The position numbers were made by a program, and so were the translations under genes. Below, piece after piece: positions 1-9,947 of a DNA stretch of 60,323 nt (within the stretch, counting starts at the first letter, position 1; each line of letters begins with the position of its first letter). The stretch is taken from the NCBI GenBank assembly GCA_030654965.1, contig JAURWL010000256.1, forward strand, positions 1 to 60,323, read 5' to 3'. The stretch is from Dehalococcoidales bacterium (GTDB taxonomy: Bacteria; Chloroflexota; Dehalococcoidia; Dehalococcoidales; Fen-1064). The notes beneath the pieces were generated by a model. The model was not told where the DNA came from. It saw only the letters and a list, made by a program, of their open reading frames with translations, and did no database searches.

Positions 1-1139
1 TGGGGAGCGGAAGTCATTAAATTAGAGCCGCTTACCGGTGATATGGCACGCGGTATTGGCACAGCTATTACACCCGAAGAGAAAGCCAGAGCACAAGAAC
101 AGGGGAATGTCGGATATTATTTCCAATTTCTGAATAGAGGCAAGAGAGGTGTTGCTCTTAATCTAAAAGAAGAAGCCGGGAAACCCATTCTCAGTAAACT
201 GGTATGCTGGGCGGATATATTTATGTCAAATTACGAAATGAATACTCTGTATAAACTGGGCGCAGACTATGATGCACTCAGCGGAATCAATCCGCGTATT
301 ATTTACGCGATACTAACAGGTTACGGCACCGTAGGTCCCGATAAAGATGAACGTGGCTTTGACTATGCGGCCGCCTGGGCGCGCTCCGGATTAATGTATA
401 TGATAGGTGAACCCGGCAGTATCCCTCCACCACAGCGCGGGGGGATGATGGACAGAGTCGTCGGTAGTCACATAGTGGGTGGGGTTCTTGCCGCTCTGTA
501 TCATAAGACCGTACGGGACAGGGGCAAAAAATCGAGTTCTCTCTTTATCATAGCGGTGTCTGGACGGATGCGGAAGATATTCAGCCGGCTCTTATGGGCA
601 GAGAACCTGTGAAGCATAACCGTGCCACAGCACGAAATCCGCTCTGGAATAACTACCGTACAAAGGATGACCGATGGTTCTGGGCGGCAATGCTCCAGCC
701 AGATCTTTCCTGGGGTAATTTCTGCCGTGCACTGGGACACCCGGAATGGGAAAATGACTCAAAATACAATAGTATCGAACAAAGATTCTGGAATCGGGAG
801 GAACTTATCCGCTTTATCGATGATATTCTAATGACCAGAACAATGGCGGAATGGGAAGTAATTTTCCGTCAGAATAGTATTATTTACGGACGTGTAGCAA
901 GCCCTCAAGAAGTCGTCACCGACCCGCAGGCTTTAGCAAATAACTTCTTTGTTGATTTGCATCATCCGGTTGCCCCGAATCTCAAGGTAGTGATGACGCC
1001 GGTGAAATTTGTTCAGAACCCGGCGGAAGTAAGAGCACCCGCGCCTGAAATTGGTCAACACACTGAAGAAATTTTACTGGAAATGGGCTATACGTGGGAA
1101 GATATCGCCCAACTGAAAGCACAGAACGTCATTTTATAG
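1..1139 (+). pseudogene. CaiB/BaiF family (family III) CoA transferase, 5'-truncated by window edge and frameshifted
   Basis: Family III CoA transferases move CoA between carboxylic acids. Reading from base 1, the frame gives the family's early GAEVIKLEPLTGD segment, so the start lies outside the window. The first frame runs to a stop at 612, but from about base 519 homology continues in another frame with QGQKIEFSLYHSGVWTDAED, on to a normal C-terminus ending at 1139. The switch falls near the run of G (521-524) and the six A residues (526-531), so one indel explains it. It is either a real pseudogene or a sequencing/assembly error; the rest of the frame is intact, so the lesion is recent or artefactual. 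An MFS transporter gene follows 24 bases downstream. Confidence 0.85.
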
Positions 1140-1163
1140 AAAGTTAGGGTTACACTCGCCGAG

Positions 1164-2420
1164 ATGAGAACTAAGTCTCCCCGTTTTTTCTATGGTTGGT
1201 GGGTGGTCGCCGCCTGCTTTTCTATATCACTATTTATACAGGGTATCATCGGTTTCGGTTTCACCGCGTTAATCGAACCTTTAAGCAATAAATTCGGCTG
1301 GAGCTATACTCAGATTTCTTTTGCCGGTTCAATCCGCGGACTGGAAGTTGGTCTTTTAGCACCAGCCATCGGTCTGCTGATTGACCGCTGGGGCACGCGG
1401 ATATTTATTATTTCAGGGACGGTGCTTTGTGGATTGGCTATGTTCCTTTTAAGCAGGGTTTCTTCCCTCAATATGTTCTATGTTTCTTTTGCCCTGATAG
1501 CTCTGGGGATGAGTGCCCTCAGTCCCACGGTAACCATGACCACAATCGCTAACTGGTTCAACAAGAGAATCGGGTTGGCGACCGGTCTCATGCACAGTGG
1601 CGTGGGCTTCTCCGGTCTTATGATACCTCTGGTCGTATTACTCATTGATAACTTCGGTATAAATAAAGCAATGGTTATTCTGGGTATCTTTTCCCTGGGA
1701 ATAATCACTCCTATTTCGTTTGCCATTCGTGACAGACCGGAAAAATACGGCTTACTCCCGGATGGGGAAATTATCTCCCATGATAAAAACCAGAACATCC
1801 AAACTCCTGCGATGGAAAATAGCTCTGACTTCAGAATTAAGGAAGCTATGCGCACTCGCGCGTTCTGGTACCTCGCTTTGGCAATGCTTTTTCAGCTACT
1901 GATAGTGAATGCTGTAACCACTCACATGATGCCCTACCTCAGCAGTATTGGCATTGCCCGCGCCACCGCAAGCCTTATTGCCAGTGCCGTGCCATTATCC
2001 AGTGTTATCGGAAGATTAGGCTTTGGGTGGTTGAGTGATAGAATAGACCAGCGTCATATCATGGCAACCGGATATGCTCTGATGAGTCTGGGTCTCCTCT
2101 GTTTCACACTTGCGGCGCTATGGAATCCGCTTTTACTATTCCCTGCTGTGCCCCTTTTCAGTATTGGATTCGGGGGGAACGCTACTGTTCGCGCCTCGGT
2201 AGTCCGCGATTATTTCGGTCGCAAAAGCTTCGGTGCTATTCACGGACTGGTTATGGGGCTGGCAGTTATCGGCACAATTACCGGTCCACCTCTGGCTGGT
2301 TGGGTTTTTGACACCTGGGGAAGTTACCACGGTATCTGGCTTGCCTTCACAATTGTGGCAGTGACACCGCTCGTTCTCATGCTTGCTATGTCCAAACCCG
2401 TCAGAAACAAACAATTTTAA
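1164..2420 (+). CDS. MFS transporter, oxalate/formate antiporter or monocarboxylate type
   Basis: A 418-residue major facilitator protein with about 12 hydrophobic segments. It opens with FFYGWWVVAACF, typical of the OFA/monocarboxylate branch. An RxGxR-like loop (LIDRWGTR, about residues 73-80) follows helix 2, and a second copy (GWLSDRIDQRH) lies in the C-terminal half. It probably carries a small organic acid across the cytoplasmic membrane. It follows the CoA transferase gene closely, so uptake of the acid that is then activated to a CoA thioester is a reasonable inference. The substrate cannot be read from the sequence. Confidence 0.85.
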   Translation: MRTKSPRFFYGWWVVAACFSISLFIQGIIGFGFTALIEPLSNKFGWSYTQISFAGSIRGLEVGLLAPAIGLLIDRWGTRIFIISGTVLCGLAMFLLSRVSSLNMFYVSFALIALGMSALSPTVTMTTIANWFNKRIGLATGLMHSGVGFSGLMIPLVVLLIDNFGINKAMVILGIFSLGIITPISFAIRDRPEKYGLLPDGEIISHDKNQNIQTPAMENSSDFRIKEAMRTRAFWYLALAMLFQLLIVNAVTTHMMPYLSSIGIARATASLIASAVPLSSVIGRLGFGWLSDRIDQRHIMATGYALMSLGLLCFTLAALWNPLLLFPAVPLFSIGFGGNATVRASVVRDYFGRKSFGAIHGLVMGLAVIGTITGPPLAGWVFDTWGSYHGIWLAFTIVAVTPLVLMLAMSKPVRNKQF

Positions 2421-2489
2421 ACTCCCGATAATTTCGGACGGCATTAACTTCAAAGAACTTTTTCCTTACACCAGTTTAATGATGGTTCT

Positions 2490-2663
2490 ACTGCGCTGAC
2501 AACCCTGATAGCCATATTGCCGCTGGCTTTTGGTATGGGCGAAGGTGTTATAATGGCGTCAGAAATGGCAGTGGTTGTTGTCGGCGGTTTGTTCAGTTCG
2601 ACACTGCTCACCCTACTGGTGGTACCAGTAATTTACTCACTCGCCTACAGCCGTCGCCAGTAA
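2490..2663 (+). pseudogene. C-terminal remnant of an RND efflux transporter
   Basis: This stretch translates in one frame as TALTTLIAILPLAFGMGEG, then SEMAVVVVGGLFSSTLLTLL and VVPVIYSLAYSRRQ, ending at a TAA. This is the last two transmembrane helices of an AcrB/MexB-type (HAE1/HAE2) RND pump. A stop occurs in frame at 2445-2447, and upstream of about 2490 the family pattern (RLRPILMT before the matching T) is lost. No suitable start codon precedes it. About 58 of roughly 1000 residues survive, so it is the scar of a deletion joining the MFS gene to the foreign end of a pump gene. Confidence 0.8.
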
Positions 2664-2708
2664 CTGCCAAAAAAGACGCAATGAAAGACACTCAGGCAAA
2701 GGAGATAT

Positions 2709-3233
2709 ATGGCACGCGTTTCGTTGGTTGAAAAAGAAAATGCGCATCCAATGGTGAAGGAACTCTATGAAAAAAACATGCAGAATAGCGGCAGGGTTTT
2801 AAATCTATTCAAGGTTATGGGTCACCTTCCTTACATCGGACTGAATTTCCAGAGAATGGGCAACTCAATTCTTAAAGGCGAGGAGTTATCCCCTAAATTA
2901 CGTGAACTGGCGATTCTTCGGGTGGGTTTTCTCGCACGGTGTCGATATGAATTTACCCAGCATACGCCTATCGCTCTGCGTGCCGGCCTTCGGAAGAAGC
3001 AGATTGACGAACTGGGGCAATGGAAACTTTCCAGAGAATTTACGGATGAAGAAAAAGTCGTTCTGGCTTATACCGATGAAATGGCGGTGACCGTACAAGT
3101 TAAGGACGAGACTTTCAATGAACTGCGTCGATTTCTCAGTGAACATTCCATTGTGGAGCTGACCTCCACGATTGCCTACTATGGGATGGCATGCCGGATA
3201 CTGGAAGCGCTTCAGGTAGATATGGAGCCATGA
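2709..3233 (+). CDS. Carboxymuconolactone decarboxylase family protein (AhpD-like fold)
   Basis: A 174-residue protein with the CMD signature: LSPKLRELAILRVGFLARC followed by a conserved His in EFTQHTPIA. AhpD proper has a CxxC pair; here only one Cys (in LARCRYEF) is near the motif, so a thiol-disulfide peroxidase-partner role is unlikely. Related proteins of 170-190 residues are annotated only at family level. A strong ribosome site (AAGGAGAT) ends 6-7 bases before the ATG. It sits in the accessory cluster just ahead of a VOC-fold gene, suggesting part of a catabolic set. Exact reaction unknown. Confidence 0.75.
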   Translation: MARVSLVEKENAHPMVKELYEKNMQNSGRVLNLFKVMGHLPYIGLNFQRMGNSILKGEELSPKLRELAILRVGFLARCRYEFTQHTPIALRAGLRKKQIDELGQWKLSREFTDEEKVVLAYTDEMAVTVQVKDETFNELRRFLSEHSIVELTSTIAYYGMACRILEALQVDMEP

Positions 3234-3264
3234 CAAGTGAAACTTGAAAAAGAGAGGTATATGC

Positions 3265-3606
3265 ATGAGCGTCACGTATAAGTATCACCATCTGGGTATA
3301 CCAACAAGAAAGAAAATGATTGGTATGATGCACCTGAAACACTTGAAGATTTATGCCACCGACCATGAGTCAAATCCATTCGGAATACAATGGATGCTGT
3401 ATGAAAAGGGATGCAATTTACCCGAACTGGTGTGCAAGGTTCCGCACGTAGCATTCGAGGTAAATGACCTGCAAGAAGCAATCAAGGGGAAAAAGGTAAT
3501 CGTGCAGCCTAATTCACCATCTCCCGGCGTCATAGTTGCGATGATTGAAGAAGCCGAAGCGCCGGTAGAGTTTCTGCAGTTCGATAAAGCAGTTAGGCTG
3601 AAGTAA
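3265..3606 (+). CDS. VOC-superfamily (glyoxalase/bleomycin-resistance fold) protein
   Basis: A small protein of 113 residues. The N-terminal YKYHHLGIPT matches the first beta strand of VOC proteins, where a His is a metal ligand, and the C-terminal GVIVAMIEEAEAPVEFLQF carries the usual final Glu-containing strand. I chose the ATG at 3265 because AGAGAGG lies just upstream; an in-frame TTG at 3244 would add seven residues ahead of it. Members act as isomerases, epimerases, lyases or dioxygenases, so the substrate is open. It lies 31 bases after the CMD-like gene and is probably co-transcribed with it. Confidence 0.65.
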   Translation: MSVTYKYHHLGIPTRKKMIGMMHLKHLKIYATDHESNPFGIQWMLYEKGCNLPELVCKVPHVAFEVNDLQEAIKGKKVIVQPNSPSPGVIVAMIEEAEAPVEFLQFDKAVRLK

Positions 3607-3612
3607 CGTATT

Positions 3613-5067
3613 CTACATAGCTTGGTTTGCTTGTTTTGCCTTTGCCTGGAATTCATGATAAGCGACAAAACGGCTGAGCGCTCTCGCGGCATTGACGGTG
3701 GTAGAGTAGGTGGGTATTCCGGAGGTTGCATACCTGGTCAACAACCGTGCCCGATAAGACGCTGGGCCTTCCATATTTGCCATGGCGGTAACCGCAATAA
3801 CGATAGGCTTTCCGGATGCATTATGATGGCAATATTCAACCATAAATCCATCTGACTTACGGTGCCGTTCCATGTGCTCCTGGTCATCATCATCCCACAT
3901 AATCTGTTTTTCCATAATTGCCACATCTATATTGGGGTCGGCAAGCGTAAGGTCAAACGCTTTCTTAAATGCATCGGGGTCTTCCTGTACCGACCAGATA
4001 TCCAGAGGGTTCCGGGTGCTGTTCCCCGCAAGGCGGATAAATTTATTTAGCTCCTGACGGGTCTGGTCAGTAATACGCGGCACTTCGAGCCCTTCTCGAC
4101 CACAAATGTCCGCCAGCGCCACAGAGTTACCACCCCCACCACCCATCAGTAAAGTGCGTCTACCTGCTGTCGGTTTCAAATACTGGAAAACCATGGCTGT
4201 ATCGATTACCTCTTCAAGTGAGCCTACAGGTACAGCGCCTGTCTGTGCGTAAAAAGCTTTCCAGATACGCTCCTCACCTGCTAAAGACCCCGTATGAGAA
4301 GAGACAGCCTGCGCGCCCGATGGTGTCAGACCACCCTTCCAGACAAATACTGGTTTGGTGCGGTTGATACGTTTGATGAGCTGAGTAATGCGGTTGCCGT
4401 CTTTCATACCTTCGAAATAACACGCAATCATCTTCGTATCGGGGTCGGTTTCCAGATATTCTAGAAAGTCAACCGCCTGTAGACCGCGCGCGTTTCCGAA
4501 GCTGATAATCTTACTGAAATATATGCCGAGCGATTGACCCAATTCGCTAATATATTCGCCATGCCCACCACTTTGAGAGACAAATGCCAGTGAACCGAGC
4601 CCTTTCGGTTCGGCTCCCCACGCACATAGTTTGCTTGCCGGCACCCAGATACCCATGCAATTTGGACCAACGACTCTCAGATCGCTGTTCTTTATAATTG
4701 CCGTAATTTCTTCATCAAGTTTTTTACCTTCTTCCTCTCCGGTCTCGCTGAACCCTGAACTGAAGATATGGACGTTCTTCACATTTCCAACAATACAATC
4801 CCGCAATATCTGCGGCACTGCTGGTGCAGCCGTAGCGATAATAACATGGTCGGGCGGCTCGGGGATGGATTTGACGTCCGGATAGCATTTTAACCCTTCC
4901 ACTTCGGTTGCTTTTGGATTGACAGGGTAAAGCCTGCCGGAATACCCTCGTTTTTTCAATCTTTGCAGAAAACTCGTACCGCCCCAGCCTGCCGGATTTG
5001 CGGAAACACCCACCAGAGCTACCGATTCCGGGAAGAACAGGCTATTTAGAACTCGAGACGAGGACAT
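3613..5067 (-). CDS. ADP-forming acyl-CoA synthetase, alpha (CoA-binding/ligase) subunit type
   Basis: A 484-residue protein with an N-terminal CoA-binding Rossmann domain (FFPESVALVGVSANPAGWGG, about residues 12-31), then succinyl-CoA-ligase-like domains. SSHTGSLAGEE near residue 258 contains the His that carries phosphate in this family. The C-terminal ATP-grasp domain found in single-chain acetate-CoA ligases (ADP-forming, about 700 residues) is absent, so a separate beta subunit would be needed and none is in the window. The enzyme would interconvert an acyl-CoA plus ADP and phosphate with acid plus ATP. It converges with the VOC gene, with only 6 bases between the two stops. Confidence 0.8.
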   Translation of the reverse strand: MSSSRVLNSLFFPESVALVGVSANPAGWGGTSFLQRLKKRGYSGRLYPVNPKATEVEGLKCYPDVKSIPEPPDHVIIATAAPAVPQILRDCIVGNVKNVHIFSSGFSETGEEEGKKLDEEITAIIKNSDLRVVGPNCMGIWVPASKLCAWGAEPKGLGSLAFVSQSGGHGEYISELGQSLGIYFSKIISFGNARGLQAVDFLEYLETDPDTKMIACYFEGMKDGNRITQLIKRINRTKPVFVWKGGLTPSGAQAVSSHTGSLAGEERIWKAFYAQTGAVPVGSLEEVIDTAMVFQYLKPTAGRRTLLMGGGGGNSVALADICGREGLEVPRITDQTRQELNKFIRLAGNSTRNPLDIWSVQEDPDAFKKAFDLTLADPNIDVAIMEKQIMWDDDDQEHMERHRKSDGFMVEYCHHNASGKPIVIAVTAMANMEGPASYRARLLTRYATSGIPTYSTTVNAARALSRFVAYHEFQAKAKQANQAM

Positions 5068-5227
5068 AAAAATACCCCTTTCTTCGGATAACGTTACTTT
5101 GCTACCGCAACCTTGAATGAAAAATTAACAACAACTTCCGTTACACAGTCTCTGGTGATTTTACCAGGAGAATGAGAATCACTGAACCATTAGATAAATC
5201 TTATCACGTTTACGTTCTGGTCTGCTA

Positions 5228-6190
5228 TTACGCATCTACTAGATTCACGTTAAGTCCCATGTCTTTTTCTAGGGCGCTTGTATAAAGAAGATAAGCAACT
5301 GCAATATCCTCGATAGCCACACCCGTCGAATCGAAAATAGTAATTTGCCTGTCATCTGTCCGCCCATTCTTTTTTCCGGTCACTAATTCACCCAATGTCC
5401 CATACACTTCATGCTGGCTATAAATACCTCTGGTTATCGGTACGTTGATTTCCCCCGCCTTAGCCGCCTGTCGGATATCATCGACGACGACACGGGACAT
5501 TTTCAGAACCGTCGGTTCCAACTCCTGTTTTCCTTCGGCATCGGCACCAACAGCATTGATGTGCGTTCCAGGCAATACCCATTCCTGCTTTACGACTGGC
5601 TGACGTGCGGTCGTAACCGTGCAAACAATATCAGATTGAACGGCATCAACTATTGAACTAGCTTCGATAGGGTAATCAGGAAGCGATTTTATCAATCGCT
5701 CCGTTACCTGTGGGAAAACGTCATAAACCTTTATTCGCTGGAATGAAAAAAGTTCTACATGAGCAAGTATCTGGGTGTATGCCTGCCGTCCGGCGCCGAT
5801 AACGCCCATTGTATTCGAGTTTTTCCTGGCAAGATATTTAGACGCAATTGCAGAAGTGGCACCGGTCCGATAAGCAGTAATATCGGTAGCATCCATGACA
5901 GCCAAGGGATAACCAGTGGTCGGGTCATTACAGATAAGCACAGCCATCACAGTCGGTAAACCTATTGAGGGATTTCCCGTATGCACATTTACCCATTTTA
6001 GACCGGCGGCTCCCGGTAATAATGCCGGCATGGCACGGAAATCACCATCTTTCACCTGAAGATAGGCTTTTGGCGGCATTACGCCGTTTCCTTCCGTCCA
6101 ATCACGGAACCCTTGCTCCACCACCCTGAGAACGTCCTTCATCACAAGCAATTTAAGTGTGTCTCTTCTCGTCAATATCAAAGTCGGCAT
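5228..6190 (-). CDS. Ornithine cyclodeaminase/mu-crystallin family protein
   Basis: About 320 residues with the family's Rossmann motif GVIGAGRQAYTQI in the middle, preceded by DATDITAYRTGATSAIASKY, and GADAEGKQELEP further on. Members include ornithine cyclodeaminase, alanine dehydrogenase and ketimine reductase, all NAD(P)-linked enzymes acting on amino or imino acids. I chose the ATG at 6190 because AAAGGAGTG lies just upstream; the frame stays open to 6295 but that extension is not family-like. It stands between the acyl-CoA synthetase gene and ftsZ, all on the minus strand. Substrate not resolvable. Confidence 0.8.
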   Translation of the reverse strand: MPTLILTRRDTLKLLVMKDVLRVVEQGFRDWTEGNGVMPPKAYLQVKDGDFRAMPALLPGAAGLKWVNVHTGNPSIGLPTVMAVLICNDPTTGYPLAVMDATDITAYRTGATSAIASKYLARKNSNTMGVIGAGRQAYTQILAHVELFSFQRIKVYDVFPQVTERLIKSLPDYPIEASSIVDAVQSDIVCTVTTARQPVVKQEWVLPGTHINAVGADAEGKQELEPTVLKMSRVVVDDIRQAAKAGEINVPITRGIYSQHEVYGTLGELVTGKKNGRTDDRQITIFDSTGVAIEDIAVAYLLYTSALEKDMGLNVNLVDA

Positions 6191-6349
6191 AATCACTCCT
6201 TTCGTTCTCCGATAATGGTATCTATACAAAATGTACAATGGACGCGAGTTGACGTCAAGAATGAATACACATAGAGAGTAAAGACGAAAAAGCAAATGAC
6301 AGGAATGAGTGTTATGTATGAATTGAACCGCCCCAAAATAAGTGGGGGC

Positions 6350-6385
6350 ACTATCGGGTAGGGGTGAGGTAGTCTACCCGATAGT
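6350..6385 (-). terminator. Inverted repeat downstream of ftsZ, possible terminator
   Basis: ACTATCGGGTA (6350-6360) and TACCCGATAGT (6375-6385) form a perfect 11-bp stem with a 14-base loop, 65 bases past the ftsZ stop. There is no clear T run on the minus side, so it may be a processing or partial termination hairpin rather than a classic intrinsic terminator. Confidence 0.45.
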
Positions 6386-6450
6386 ACCCTCTTTATTACA
6401 GAGCTCAGGCTGTCAGGTTACAATGCCCTAGCCTGCTCTCAGTCTCAGGA

Positions 6451-7602
6451 TTACTTGCTCCACTGGCTATAGGAGGGTGTCCTGTTAGCCTGCGGTGATT
6501 TTGCCGGAGCCTGTGGTGCGGGTGCCGGCATTTTTCGCTGTGTATACATCGGTCGGCGTAAGAAAGCGGGGACATCCAGCTGTTCTTCGCTCTTCAGGTC
6601 CTTTAGATATGCCGCCATCTCTTCCGCACGAATGGGGCTCATACCGGTCTGGTTAGCTTGGAAGCCGGTGGCAATGAGAGTAATCTTGACGTCCTTATCC
6701 ATCCGAGAATCATGGACAACGCCGAAGATGATATTGGCTTCCGGGTCAATCGCCTGTTTGATAACTTCAGCCGCTTCATTGACCTCGAAGAGTGACAGAT
6801 TGTCACCACCGACGACGTTGAAGAGCACGGCCCTGGCACCCGTGATAGATACGTCCAGTAGCGGACTGGCAAGTGCATTCTTGGCGGCATCCACCGCACG
6901 ATTCTGTCCACTACCTCGCCCGATAGACATCCAGGCGGGACCGGCGTCTTTCATGATAGAACGGACATCCGCAAAGTCCAGGTTAATGAGACCAGGCGTG
7001 GTAATAACCTGGGCAATTGCCTGCACGCCGTTGCAAAGCACCTCATCCGCAAGCCGGAAGGCGGCATCTACACCGGTCTTCTGGTCGCACATGGTGAATA
7101 ACCGTTCATTGGGGATGATGATGAGGGTATCGACAATCGGGATTAGACCCTGGACGCCCTCTTCGGCAACCTTCATGCGATGATTGCCTTCGAAGTTGAA
7201 GGGTTTGGTGACAACTGCAATGGTGAGCGCGCCGCTCTGTTTGGCAATCTCTGCCACAACAGGCGCCGCCCCGGTGCCGGTGCCGCCGCCCATGCCAGCC
7301 GTAATAAAAATCATGTCGGCGCCCGAAAGAATCTCTTTTATTTCATCGCGATTCTCTTCCGCGGCTTTCTGCCCGACATGATGGTCGCCGCCGGCGCCGA
7401 GGCCTCTGACCAGTTTCTCACCAAGTTGAATGCGCACCGGGGCTTCTGTGATTGCCAGTGACTGCGCATCGGTGTTCATGGCAATGAACTCTACACCAGC
7501 AACACCATCTCTGACCATTCGGGTAATTGCATTAGAACCACCACCGCCAAGCCCACAGACTTTTATTCTAACCGGACTAGCGGTGAAACTTGACCTCGCC
7601 AT
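6451..7602 (-). CDS. ftsZ: Cell division GTPase FtsZ
   Basis: A 383-residue tubulin homologue that polymerises into the division ring. Visible are the nucleotide-binding start [15 protein letters not shown] (about 15-29), the tubulin signature GGGTGTG (105-111), the T7-loop region [13 protein letters not shown], and a conserved tail segment DVPAFLRR. A low-complexity, Pro/Ala-rich end follows (about 355-383) in place of a classical FtsA/ZipA-binding peptide. An AGGAGGA ribosome site precedes the ATG. It is the last gene of the mraZ-rsmH-ftsA-ftsZ minus-strand cluster, 36 bases after ftsA. Confidence 0.98.
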   Translation of the reverse strand: MARSSFTASPVRIKVCGLGGGGSNAITRMVRDGVAGVEFIAMNTDAQSLAITEAPVRIQLGEKLVRGLGAGGDHHVGQKAAEENRDEIKEILSGADMIFITAGMGGGTGTGAAPVVAEIAKQSGALTIAVVTKPFNFEGNHRMKVAEEGVQGLIPIVDTLIIIPNERLFTMCDQKTGVDAAFRLADEVLCNGVQAIAQVITTPGLINLDFADVRSIMKDAGPAWMSIGRGSGQNRAVDAAKNALASPLLDVSITGARAVLFNVVGGDNLSLFEVNEAAEVIKQAIDPEANIIFGVVHDSRMDKDVKITLIATGFQANQTGMSPIRAEEMAAYLKDLKSEEQLDVPAFLRRPMYTQRKMPAPAPQAPAKSPQANRTPSYSQWSK

Positions 7603-7638
7603 TAGTTCCTCCTCTTTATCTTTATATATTTATTTACT

Positions 7639-8877
7639 TTATTGATTTGCCGTTGGTTTGTTAAACAGATTCTTGATTCTTGAAACCATGTTCCAGATAT
7701 TGCCGCTGACGCCACGGGATTTCCAGCTGGAGACGCTCTTCGGTTTTACACCCCAGAGCAATAAGCCGACAGCAGTGGCGTAAGCCGGGTCGGTAAGATT
7801 ATCGCCGAGACCATTAATTGGTAGCGGTGAACCAACCCGTACCGGCATGTGTAAAATATCACGTCCGAGCGCATCAATGCCCGACATGTTAGCAGTACCA
7901 CCCGTGAGCACCAAACCACCAGGCACTAACAAGTCTTGCTCACCACGTGGGAGCTCCAGAACAATAAGTCGTAAAACTTCTTCAATACGAGCGCGGACAA
8001 TATCACACAAGCCCTGGTAAGAGATATTATGCCCGTTCTGTCCGGTAGAGATGGCATCATTGTCAGCCTTGCTCTCATAGACCGACATCGCTGTACCGTA
8101 CTTCTTCTTCATTTCCTCTGCTATTTCGAATGGCAGACCGAGACCAATGGCGATGTCGCGTGTCATCTGATAGCCGGCGACGGGGATAATCGCCGTATGC
8201 CAGATACTGCCTTCCTTGAAGACTGCGATATCAGTCGTGCCACCACCTATATCTGCAAGAATGACCCCGACCTGCTTCTCATCTTCGGTCAAGACCGCTT
8301 CACTGCTGGCAAGAGCCTCGAACACGAGGTCTTCCACATCTACCCCAATGCCCCGAATGCACTTGATGAGATTCTGGACGGATGACACAGCCGCAGTGAT
8401 AACGTGCGTCTCTACATCCAGTTTAAAGCCGTGCATTCCTACAGGATTCTGAACGCCCTCCTGACCATCGACAGCATAACTGCGCGGAATCAGGTGGAGC
8501 AGTTTCTGCTCCCCGGTTACCTTGACGTTCTGGGAGCTTTGCAAAACCCTTCTCAGGTCCTCGGGACGAACCAGCCTGTCATTGCGTGTGACCGCCACCA
8601 CACCACGGTTGTTTTTACCGGTGATGTGACGTCCGGTGACGCCCACGTAGGCTGAATCCACCCGGTAGCCGCTGGACTGTTCCGCTTTTTTGACAGATTC
8701 GCGGACAGATTCCTTGGCTTCGTTGATGTTGACCACCATACCTTTGTGCAAGCCTTTGGAGGGGACAACCCCCACCCCGGCAATGCGCATCTGCCCGCTA
8801 TCACTCACCTCGGCGATGAGCGTGCAGACTTTCGTGGTGCCGACATCAATCGCGGATACAGTTTTCCATTTTCGCAT
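7639..8877 (-). CDS. ftsA: Cell division protein FtsA (actin-like membrane tether for FtsZ)
   Basis: A 412-residue actin-fold ATPase. It starts with VSAIDVGTTKVCTLIAEV (phosphate 1 motif) and has the SHS2 region (SGYRVDSAYVGVTGRHI), the second phosphate loop VILADIGGGTTDIAVF and the adenosine loop LTGGTANMSGID. The C-terminus (SRIKNLFNKP) is basic and amphipathic, as expected for the membrane-targeting helix. It would anchor FtsZ filaments to the membrane. No ftsQ, ftsL, ftsI or mur gene lies between it and rsmH, which suggests a division machine without peptidoglycan synthesis. Confidence 0.97.
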   Translation of the reverse strand: MRKWKTVSAIDVGTTKVCTLIAEVSDSGQMRIAGVGVVPSKGLHKGMVVNINEAKESVRESVKKAEQSSGYRVDSAYVGVTGRHITGKNNRGVVAVTRNDRLVRPEDLRRVLQSSQNVKVTGEQKLLHLIPRSYAVDGQEGVQNPVGMHGFKLDVETHVITAAVSSVQNLIKCIRGIGVDVEDLVFEALASSEAVLTEDEKQVGVILADIGGGTTDIAVFKEGSIWHTAIIPVAGYQMTRDIAIGLGLPFEIAEEMKKKYGTAMSVYESKADNDAISTGQNGHNISYQGLCDIVRARIEEVLRLIVLELPRGEQDLLVPGGLVLTGGTANMSGIDALGRDILHMPVRVGSPLPINGLGDNLTDPAYATAVGLLLWGVKPKSVSSWKSRGVSGNIWNMVSRIKNLFNKPTANQ

Positions 8878-8963
8878 CTATTCCTCCTCGATCGGTGGGT
8901 ACCAACCACCTGGTTATTATATTAATTGTGCCCTCACAGACACGTTATTACCTTTTTTATTCC

Positions 8964-9938
8964 TTAATTTTTTGAGAAATGTGAATAGGTTACCTTATCA
9001 GATTGTTGACGGGGAGCAATCTTTTCAGCTACCCGCATTTTTGCGCTCCGGCTCCGGGGATTATCCTTTAATTCTTCTTCGGATGGCACAATCACTTTTT
9101 TATTCACAATGCGCAGACCGGCGCTATGACCGCAATGACAGACCAGAACATTGGGTGGGCAAATGCAATCTTTTGCTTCCTTCTGCATAAAATGCTTGAC
9201 GATACGGTCTTCCAGGGAATGGTAGCTGATGACCACCAGCCTGCCGCCGATTCCCAGCACGTCAGTTGCCTGGCTTAATACAATTTCAAGCATTTCAAGC
9301 TCCCTATTAACGGCAATGCGAAGCGCCTGAAATGTCCTGGTAGCGGGGTGAATTTTCCCGTGCCTGCCACCAAGCGCATCTTCTACCACATGCGCGAGCT
9401 GAAGAGTGGTGTTGATAGGGCGTTCCTGAACAATTCGACGGGCAATCCGCTGGTTAAACCGTTCTTCTCCGTATTCGCGGAGAATGAGGGCAAGTTCTGT
9501 TTCAGAGGCTGTATTTATGATTTCTGCCGCGGTAGTTTCCTGCGCCGGATTGAAACGCATATCCAGTTCTGCATCACGCTGAAAGCTGAAACCGCGCGGG
9601 TCATCATCAAGTTGATTTGATGAGAGACCCAGGTCCAACAGGATGCCGTGGACTGGTGAAAACGAATAGCGTTGACAAATGTCACCGAGGTTTCCGAAAT
9701 TATCATTAACCAATAACACAGAATTCTGATATTTACTCAAACGTGCAGTGGCAAAGCGAATGGCTTCCGGATCGGCATCAATACCGAGGAGTTGTCCACC
9801 GGGAGCGCTTTGCTCCAGAATTGCAGCCGCATGTCCACCGCCACCGAGTGTACAATCAATATTCCGTCCGCCAGGCTGGATGGCGAGGGCTTCAATCGTT
9901 TCTTTTAATAAAACCGGTTTGTGGGCGACAGTCAACAC
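8964..9938 (-). CDS. rsmH: 16S rRNA (cytosine(1402)-N4)-methyltransferase RsmH (MraW)
   Basis: A 324-residue SAM-dependent methyltransferase that modifies C1402 in the ribosomal P site. Motif I is [15 protein letters not shown] (about 27-41). Also seen are [13 protein letters not shown], the family signature ARRIV and, near the C-terminus, [16 protein letters not shown]. The start is GTG at 9938, preceded by AGGAG with 6-base spacing and only 9 bases after the mraZ stop, so the two are co-transcribed. Length is normal for the family. Confidence 0.97.
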   Translation of the reverse strand: MLTVAHKPVLLKETIEALAIQPGGRNIDCTLGGGGHAAAILEQSAPGGQLLGIDADPEAIRFATARLSKYQNSVLLVNDNFGNLGDICQRYSFSPVHGILLDLGLSSNQLDDDPRGFSFQRDAELDMRFNPAQETTAAEIINTASETELALILREYGEERFNQRIARRIVQERPINTTLQLAHVVEDALGGRHGKIHPATRTFQALRIAVNRELEMLEIVLSQATDVLGIGGRLVVISYHSLEDRIVKHFMQKEAKDCICPPNVLVCHCGHSAGLRIVNKKVIVPSEEELKDNPRSRSAKMRVAEKIAPRQQSDKVTYSHFSKN

Positions 9939-9947
9939 TGGTAACTC

